Below, one piece after another: positions 57,776 through 64,000 of a stretch of 64,000 bases of DNA. Origin of the DNA: Spinacia oleracea (taxonomy: Eukaryota > Streptophyta > Magnoliopsida > Caryophyllales > Amaranthaceae); assembly GCF_020520425.1 (NCBI RefSeq), contig NC_079492.1, forward strand, positions 145,111,861 to 145,175,860, given 5' to 3'. Under the pieces are notes generated by a model. That model made no database searches and was not told where the DNA came from. It saw nothing but the letters and a program-made list of their open reading frames with translations. Within the stretch, counting starts at the first letter, position 1. Every line of letters begins with the position of its first letter. The translations under genes and the position numbers were made by a program.

Positions 57776-59273
57776 TGTTAATACGCTTCTCTCGATCTGC
57801 TTCTGTGCTCTGCAATTTGCCGCGCGCTACACTGGGAGTGAGGAGAGGAGAGAGAAGGGGAATTTATTGAAGGAGTGTGAGTGCCAAAATGAAGGAAAGA
57901 TTGAGTGTAAAGGGAAAAAGATGAACGCGAAAATGCGATGTGCCTAATTTTCAATTTAGAAGAAAGTATAAAGAGGGGAGATTGGCTTCATAAATACTCC
58001 ACAATTTTTTTTAATTTTTTTTTCTTGCTTGAATAGATGGCCATTAATCAACTTTGTTGATTTTGTTATTAGGTTTATTGCATAATTTATGGACTCGCTA
58101 GAGTGGTATTATTTTCATAAATCTTAGGGTAGAGTAATACTTTTATGGAGTAGATGACATTTAAGGCTCTAGAAGTCTAGAATTCTCGACGGTTTAGCTG
58201 TATTCAGTTTGTTACACTGTTTTCGAGTTTGTTAAATCAATATGGTTTAACTTCTCACTTGGTCACGTGAAACTTTGATCATTAATTTTTTTTTAATGAA
58301 CAATTAGTAAAAGTGAAAAATTGATATTTGAAAACAATATATTTGAAAATTATAAAAATATTAATATATTTGCACGAGTTGTGGGAGAAATTATTCATTG
58401 TTTGTATACATTGTAATCCGACACATTGGTACTACTTTGTTGCTAAGTTTCTTTTCTAGTATACCATTTAGGCATTCATCATTCTTTCATAAGAAATTTT
58501 AGCACTTTAGTGTGAAAAAGTGGATACAAAATGAATGATTATTTTATCGACTCTTAAAATCACCATTTAATTTAGAGTAGGCATGCTTATTTTCTTTATT
58601 CGTTTCTTAATAAATCAGATGAAAGCATGACACAATCAACAACACAAGTATAAAACCATGGACCTATTTACAAAAGAACAACATAACAAGTCCATGCCAT
58701 GGTGGCGACAATATATGCCCTTGAATTGTTAATCGGTTTGTCTTAAATCTCTAATATTGGCGACAATATACTACTTTTGTTTTCTAAATATATTCTACAC
58801 ATTTTATGTTTGTTAATCCAATTTTTTGCTAAATTCTACTACAATACTTTTATAATTTATTCCATTTTCAAATTACTATAAGCTTCAATTTTCATTTTCA
58901 TTTTCATTTTCATATATATATAAAGAATTTCAAATAAGTCTTTTTATTGAGAAATTATTTCGTTCAAGACATGAGATAAATTAGATTGTACAATTGTGTT
59001 TACACACTCATTGTCATAGTTATGGTAAATTAGATTGTACAATTGTGTTTACAGACTCCGTTCATGTAGATAATGTTGAAAATGATATAGCTACATTTCA
59101 AACCTTGTTTTTTTCATTGCCAAAACAATACCAAAAAAAAAAAGCATCAATTTTGTCAATAACATGTTCCTTTGTAAAATTCAGGATACATGTACTCATG
59201 TACCAATATCTAGTTCTTAGGCTAACAATTATAACAATAACAATTAAACAAAATTGAAAAAGATTACATAAAT
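57776..59273. other. Intergenic, AT-rich; small tandem duplication
   Basis: Leader and promoter of the MFS gene (TC/AG-rich near 57800-57900) are followed by AT-rich sequence. At 58977-59057 the string TAAATTAGATTGTACAATTG recurs about 50 bp apart, a short local duplication. Nothing coding was found. Confidence 0.55.
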
Positions 59274-59672
59274 TTAACAACTTCGGGCCAACATTTGATA
59301 AAATTCTTCAATTGACTCTTCCCTTTGAATTTGCAATTGTTCATAAAACTTGCGTATAAACTCTTCTGCCCTATCATCAATCCCTAACGTTACTTGTTCC
59401 TCCTTCGAACAATCCTTCACCATGTTCACATTATTCCTCGATTCTTGACAAACCTCTTGCTTTGAAATCGTACATTCATATATAAGGCTACTGGTTTGTA
59501 ATGAGCTATAGACTTCGTTAAATGCAACAATTTGTGATTGTTTGTTTCGAGTGAGGCGTTTCAAGCCACAAATTGACATCAACCCATGGCTAACTCTACG
59601 TAGTTCCCCTTTTAAGGCGCTAGTTAAGCTTTGCTTCAACGCTCTTCGCCTTTGCCTATGCTTTGCTTCCAT
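59274..59672 (-). CDS. DUF761 (cotton-fibre-type) protein
   Basis: Single-exon ORF of 132 residues. The basic N-terminus (MEAKHRQRRRALKQSL) and the C-terminal block IDDRAEEFIRKFYEQLQIQR, followed by ESIEEFYQML, match the DUF761 tail of plant small proteins that often accompany DUF4408. The middle is weakly conserved. No signal peptide or membrane segment. Molecular role unknown. The ATG at 59670-59672 is the first in frame. 59673-61194 shows only intergenic sequence. Confidence 0.85.
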   Translation of the reverse strand: MEAKHRQRRRALKQSLTSALKGELRRVSHGLMSICGLKRLTRNKQSQIVAFNEVYSSLQTSSLIYECTISKQEVCQESRNNVNMVKDCSKEEQVTLGIDDRAEEFIRKFYEQLQIQREESIEEFYQMLARSC

Positions 59673-61194
59673 GGTAAATCACAAAAATGCATAGAAGAAG
59701 CTAAGATTGTTAAGTGATTAGGGATGAATTTGTCACAATTTCTTAAACCACCTTTTAATAAGGGAGTAACGCATAAAACAATAAGGAAATGGAGTCAATT
59801 ATTGTAGGAAGATTAAGGTATACGAAGTATATACATCCTAAATGTCCTTTTATGGATCCAATTATCTCCATATACGAAGTATGTTATTGTAAATTTGTTG
59901 AAGAAATTTGTAACTAAAATCTGTTCATATTAGTATTTTTTTATTTTGATTTATGATATGATTTATTTCCTATTTCATAAGATATCAAAATAATTCAATG
60001 ATATCAATATATCTACTCTAGACTAAATAAATTTAGCAATGTTTTATATGGAGTGATTAAAAAGTTCATTAAAAACTTGCAAAAGTTGAAATGGAAGTAA
60101 CTACTTTTACTTTAAGATGTTAAGCGCATTATTAGTATAAAACTTTAATTAAGTAGTGCAAAAAAATTCTAGTAACTTATTTTTTTGGAAAAGACTAGCT
60201 AGTTAGTTCATTAATAAAGGGACAAAATATACATAAATGCGTGCATGAAGGATATATGGTAATTTTTCCACACTTGTTCAACTACAAACAGAACTAGCTT
60301 AGCGAGTCTAATAATTTCAACAACAAAAAAAGGTCTTGTAAATTTCCTGTCTTTTTCTTAGTGTCCATTCCTTAGGTAAATCCATAGTGTCCTTTCCTAT
60401 ATTATTATCCCAGATTTCATTCATTTAGAATTTCTTTTATTTTTACTAATGATTTTGTAATATCCTGGAAAAATTTGAATCAATTTTTCTCTCTTGGATA
60501 AGAAATGTTTTGTGTCATACCAAAATAACATATTTCTTATATCAAGTTTTGTTTTGTCAAATAATATCTAATATTTTCTCAATAAAAGTCGTACATAGAA
60601 GTACATAACACAACAATATGTTTAACATACTGAACAAAAATTCCGTTAGTTGTTTCGGAGAAGTACATAACACAACAATACGGAACAATTAAAAAGATCT
60701 CTTATGTTCCTCGTATTCTTCATTTCACCTTTTGTACCCATGACCCATATTAGATACTCGACAATACAACTATACAAGTACTGAAAGTCCGAGTTCTTAC
60801 TTTTTAGAGATTACCTTGTTATCTAATTAGACATCTAATTCAAGCTATGATCACACTAGGTGTGTATGAAGGCAAATTCCAATTGGTTCGAATTTCTGAT
60901 ACCATGTAAAATATTATTGAAGGAAAAAAAATATGTTTATTCTCGTTGATGACAAACTTTATACTGGGTACAAAAGAGAAGTAATAAAGGTAAACTATAA
61001 CTACTGTAAACTATCCTAAACAATATTAATTACGTCTTATATTGCATCTCAATAGGACTTCGCATAACATAATTTTCCTTATCGTAACATAGTACTACTA
61101 ATAAGATATTAAGATCAATCTTACATGCAGGCAAGCCACTTAAAAAGTGTATTGTTGGAAGTTTTATTAGCTGTTAAGCCATGCTATACTAGGC

Positions 61195-62058
61195 CTAAAC
61201 TGCAGTTTTGAACTTGAGGACATCCTTAACAGCAGCATCCCTATAGAGTACAATATCAACCGCACCACAAACCATATGATACCCACGCTTCTTCAGCTCA
61301 CTTGGTTCGTCATGTGGCATAGCAAACCCCGCTAGGTAAACCCTTCTATCACCCTTATCCTTCATACCCAACACCGCGTTCTCTACAGTCTGGACCATCT
61401 TCACCGCATTCTCATTACCCGGGTCGCGAATATAACCCAAGTTAGCACTCAGATCAGTTGGCCCAACCATGATGCAGTCCAGCCCATCGACGGCTGTGAT
61501 CTCCTGAATGTTGTGCACAGCCTCCTCTGACTCAACCTGGCACATGATAAGCAACTCTTCCTCACACCAGTCCAAGTATGTCGGGTCAAGACCGTACTTG
61601 GAAGCCCGAGCAATAGGATGAGCCACCCCTCGAACACCACCTCGTGGGTAGCGGCAGTAAGAGACAGCCTCTTTAGCCAACTCCGGGGTGTGAATCATGG
61701 GGAACATAAGCCCGTGTGGGCCCAAATCCAGGGCCTTCTTAGCCCACATGGCAGAGCATTCAGGTAACCGGAGAATAGCTGGAGTTTGAGAAGCGGCGAG
61801 GGCGTTGAGGCAAGAGAGAGCCTCGGGTATCCCACCATAACCGTGTTCCATGTCGATAACAATAAAATCATACCCGGCATGGCCGGAAATCTCGGCGAGT
61901 GTTGGAGAGAAACTGTCAACGAAAAGACCATACAGGCAATCCCCGTTTCTAAGACGCGATTTGAGTGAGGGAATTGGACTAGAAGCTGAAGTAGTAGCCA
62001 TGGTTTTTACTAGTTTTGTGGAATGAATTTGTGAAATAACCCTTTTGATATCACCCAA
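61195..62058 (-). CDS. HpcH/HpaI aldolase family protein (2-keto-3-deoxy acid aldolase type)
   Basis: Intronless ORF of 287 residues. Class II pyruvate-aldolase marks are present: VIDMEHGYGG, AILRLPE, ALDLGPHGLMFPMI, RGVAHPIARASKYG, the metal-binding glutamate in CQVESEEAV and the aspartate in MVGPTDLSANLGY. Relatives cleave 2-keto-3-deoxy sugar acids or 4-hydroxy-2-oxo acids to pyruvate plus an aldehyde with a divalent metal. A second Met at residue 20 (MATTSASSPIPS) is a possible start; nothing upstream resembles a convincing transit peptide, so a cytosolic place is likely. It is a tandem partner of the gene at 62914; the C-terminus (YRDAAVKDVLKFKTAV) is the standard length. Confidence 0.93.
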   Translation of the reverse strand: MGDIKRVISQIHSTKLVKTMATTSASSPIPSLKSRLRNGDCLYGLFVDSFSPTLAEISGHAGYDFIVIDMEHGYGGIPEALSCLNALAASQTPAILRLPECSAMWAKKALDLGPHGLMFPMIHTPELAKEAVSYCRYPRGGVRGVAHPIARASKYGLDPTYLDWCEEELLIMCQVESEEAVHNIQEITAVDGLDCIMVGPTDLSANLGYIRDPGNENAVKMVQTVENAVLGMKDKGDRRVYLAGFAMPHDEPSELKKRGYHMVCGAVDIVLYRDAAVKDVLKFKTAV

Positions 62059-62636
62059 GCCCCAAGGTGGAGTTTAATATGGGATTAAATTTGATTGCAT
62101 GCATTTTATGATAGTGCAAAATTGAAGTGAGCTTTCTTTGTCATGTTTGCCATATGCAACTACAAGAGGGAGACGTTTTTGGCACTTGGCATAATCTGTA
62201 GGTAGGATTGTAGTGATTTGGAAAGAGTTTGTTTTCTTTAGCTATCAAGATGACACACTTTGTTGTACAAAAATGTGAGATATGACAAAACTTGCTAACC
62301 TCTTTTAACCAAACTTCCATTTAACAATTGGCTACATAACATAATCAATTAATCATACTCCTCAATCTCATTTTACTCAAGTCTCATTTGACTCAAAGAA
62401 CACTAAAACAAAACAGTCAAATGGGGAAAAGAAATAAGGCGGATGAGTATATCAAATTTTCAAAATCCATCAAGATGAAGATACAAACTAGACATTTTGA
62501 ATGAGCATACAAAGCACTTTACAGAACATGAAACTCTTCTTTATAGGCAAACCATCCAATCTCAAGTATTTGGCATTACAATGAGTAATACTCCGTACTC
62601 CGTAAGTAATAACCCCAACTCAGAGACGGACATACC

Positions 62637-62720
62637 AATAAGGCCTTGACGTAGTGGTTAAGTACAGGTTCAAATCCTTTTCTCCCGTTTGTAACTTGTG
62701 TTGCCCTATTGACTCGTTAA
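62637..62720 (+). mobile_element. Possible tRNA-like SINE fragment
   Basis: A-box-like TTGACGTAGTGGTTAAGT is followed closely by box-B-like AGGTTCAAATCC. Ends and tail were not resolved. The remaining 62059-62913 sequence shows no other feature. Confidence 0.3.
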
Positions 62721-62913
62721 AAACAGGCCATCACTAACTAGTTGTCTACATTTAAGCTAGAATGCTCAAGTCAAGTGTAATTGCAATTAATTAGTCAAAC
62801 TACCACATTCACAAACTTTAAGTACAAGATTATTGCTACAAATCCACTAATCTAAACCAAAGTAAATGAGAAGTAACAAAGAAACAAGACAATAATGATT
62901 ATCAAGACTAAAA

Positions 62914-64000
62914 TCACTCACTCCAATACTTTTCATCAGCATCTTTACTCTCAGCCGTTTGATCAACATCACCATCACCATCATCGGATGATCCCACCCC
63001 GATCTCTAAGCTCATCTTAAACTTCTTCACATCTTCAACCGCAGCATTCCTAAACAACACTATATCCACCGCACCAGACACCATGTGATACCCACGTGAC
63101 TTCAGCTCCTGTGGGCTGTCATGCGGCATAGCAAAACCCGACAAATACGCTCCACCGCCACCACCACCATTTTTCATGTTGCCCTTTTTACCCTCCAACA
63201 CCTCTTTCTCCGCCTTCCTCATCTTCTCTATCACCTTCTTATTCCCTGGGTCCCACAAATACCCCATACTCGCACTCAAATCCAACGGCCCCATCTGAAT
63301 GCAATCCACCCCTTCAACGGCTGCAATCTTCTCGATTTTTCCAATTGCCTCCTCGCATTCCACTTGGCACATGATGAGCAGATCCTCTTCGTAATGACCT
63401 AAATACCCCGCGTCAGTCCCGTACCCAGAAGCCCGTACAATTGGGTGAGCTGCCCCACGGACTCCGTTGGGCGGGTAACGGCAGTAGGATACAGCCTTTT
63501 GGGCCTCCTTTGCGGATTCAATCATGGGGAACATTATACCCTGTGGGCCTAAATCAAGGGCCTTCTTGGCCCAAGCTGCGGTGCTTTCCGGTAACCGGAG
63601 AATCGCTGGTGTTCCGGTAGCGGCGAGAGAGCGAAGACACGCGAGCGCCTCCGGGATACCTCCGTATCCGTGTTCCATGTCGACAACTACGAAATCGTAG
63701 CCGGCGAGGCCGGCGATTTCGGCGAGTGTGGGAGAGAAGGAGCAGAGGAAGAGACCATAGAGAGTGTCCCCATTTTTGAGGCGTGATTTTAGAGTTTCGG
63801 GTTTTGCTGCGTCGCTGGCGGTGGCGGATGTGGCGGAGGGTCGGGTTGTTAGGGTTAGGGATTTTGGATTAGGGGTGAACTGGGAATTTTTGAAGGACGT
63901 GATTGAGGAGGAGAAATTGGAGAGGGTGGAGGAGGTGGCGGAGAAAGAATGGATTCGGGGTTGTTTGGAATAGGAATGGTGAAGGATTAGGAGAGAGGAA
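62914..64000 (-). CDS. HpcH/HpaI aldolase, probably plastid-targeted (5' end off window)
   Basis: The frame is open from the right edge to the stop at 62914, about 362 residues, with no start codon visible before the edge. The N-terminal 80 residues are Ser/Thr-rich and lack acidic residues (HSFSATSSTLSNFSSS, LTLTTRPSATSATAS), like a chloroplast transit peptide. The aldolase domain follows: LKNGDTLYGLF, VVDMEHGYGG, AILRLPES, ALDLGPQGIMFPMI, CQVECEEAIGKIE, QMGPLDLSASMGY, and GFAMPHDSPQEL. It differs from its neighbour by a Gly-rich insertion (NMKNGGGGGGAYLSG) and a 30-residue acidic tail (SSDDGDGDVDQTAESKDADE). It shares the neighbour's strand, about 0.9 kb away, so the pair arose by tandem duplication. 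Confidence 0.9.
   Translation of the reverse strand, partial: SSLLILHHSYSKQPRIHSFSATSSTLSNFSSSITSFKNSQFTPNPKSLTLTTRPSATSATASDAAKPETLKSRLKNGDTLYGLFLCSFSPTLAEIAGLAGYDFVVVDMEHGYGGIPEALACLRSLAATGTPAILRLPESTAAWAKKALDLGPQGIMFPMIESAKEAQKAVSYCRYPPNGVRGAAHPIVRASGYGTDAGYLGHYEEDLLIMCQVECEEAIGKIEKIAAVEGVDCIQMGPLDLSASMGYLWDPGNKKVIEKMRKAEKEVLEGKKGNMKNGGGGGGAYLSGFAMPHDSPQELKSRGYHMVSGAVDIVLFRNAAVEDVKKFKMSLEIGVGSSDDGDGDVDQTAESKDADEKYWSE

Overview
This is a plant nuclear window, almost certainly a eudicot and probably Caryophyllales/Amaranthaceae. Genes are intron-rich with GT-AG borders, products are plant-type (WNK kinase, MTA, OPT transporter, neprosin, early nodulin-like protein), and many MITE ends carry ACGGAGTA-like motifs. 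The genus is inference; no similarity search was possible. I re-derived exon borders by eye; for the complete spliced genes the exon lengths sum to whole codons.

Layout: 1-3635 holds the 3' end of a UBX-domain (PUX10-like) gene (+). 5949-8634 is a complete WNK kinase gene (+) with a 62-codon upstream ORF in its leader. 9799-11040 is a Yippee-like zinc protein (-), with a decayed copy of part of its last exon just downstream. 13559-19647 and 22926-28955 are two tandem oligopeptide-transporter (OPT) genes (+) of 751 and 752 residues with the same seven-exon structure; their introns have collected different mobile elements. 29158-30629 is a solo LTR. 31350-38836 is MTA, the catalytic N6-adenosine mRNA methyltransferase (+). 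39849-40563 is a GPI-anchored early nodulin-like protein (-). About 40.8-49.2 kb is a gene-free block of nested transposons. 49296-52920 is a neprosin-family protein (+). 54186-57775 is an MFSD5-like (molybdate-anion-type) MFS transporter (-). 59274-59672 is a DUF761 protein (-). 61195-62058 and 62914-64000 are tandem HpcH/HpaI aldolase paralogues (-), the second running off the right edge and carrying a transit-peptide-like N-terminus.

The genes do not form a pathway; the only functional clusters are the two tandem pairs (OPT, aldolase). The unusual content is mobile. Elements with identifiable target-site duplications include two SINEs, several hAT-type elements, a MULE-like element and a solo LTR. 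There are also Stowaway-like MITEs and three non-autonomous Helitrons sharing termini. One Helitron (45974-48867) contains a roughly 265-bp satellite-like array and a MULE-like element that itself carries roughly 75-bp repeats. I found no CRISPR, operon or clearly new enzymatic system. The best candidates for novelty are the composite Helitron, a four-copy 8-bp-TSD family with palindromic ends, the decayed Yippee exon copy, the WNK uORF, and residue changes in OPT-A, the neprosin and the nodulin-like protein.
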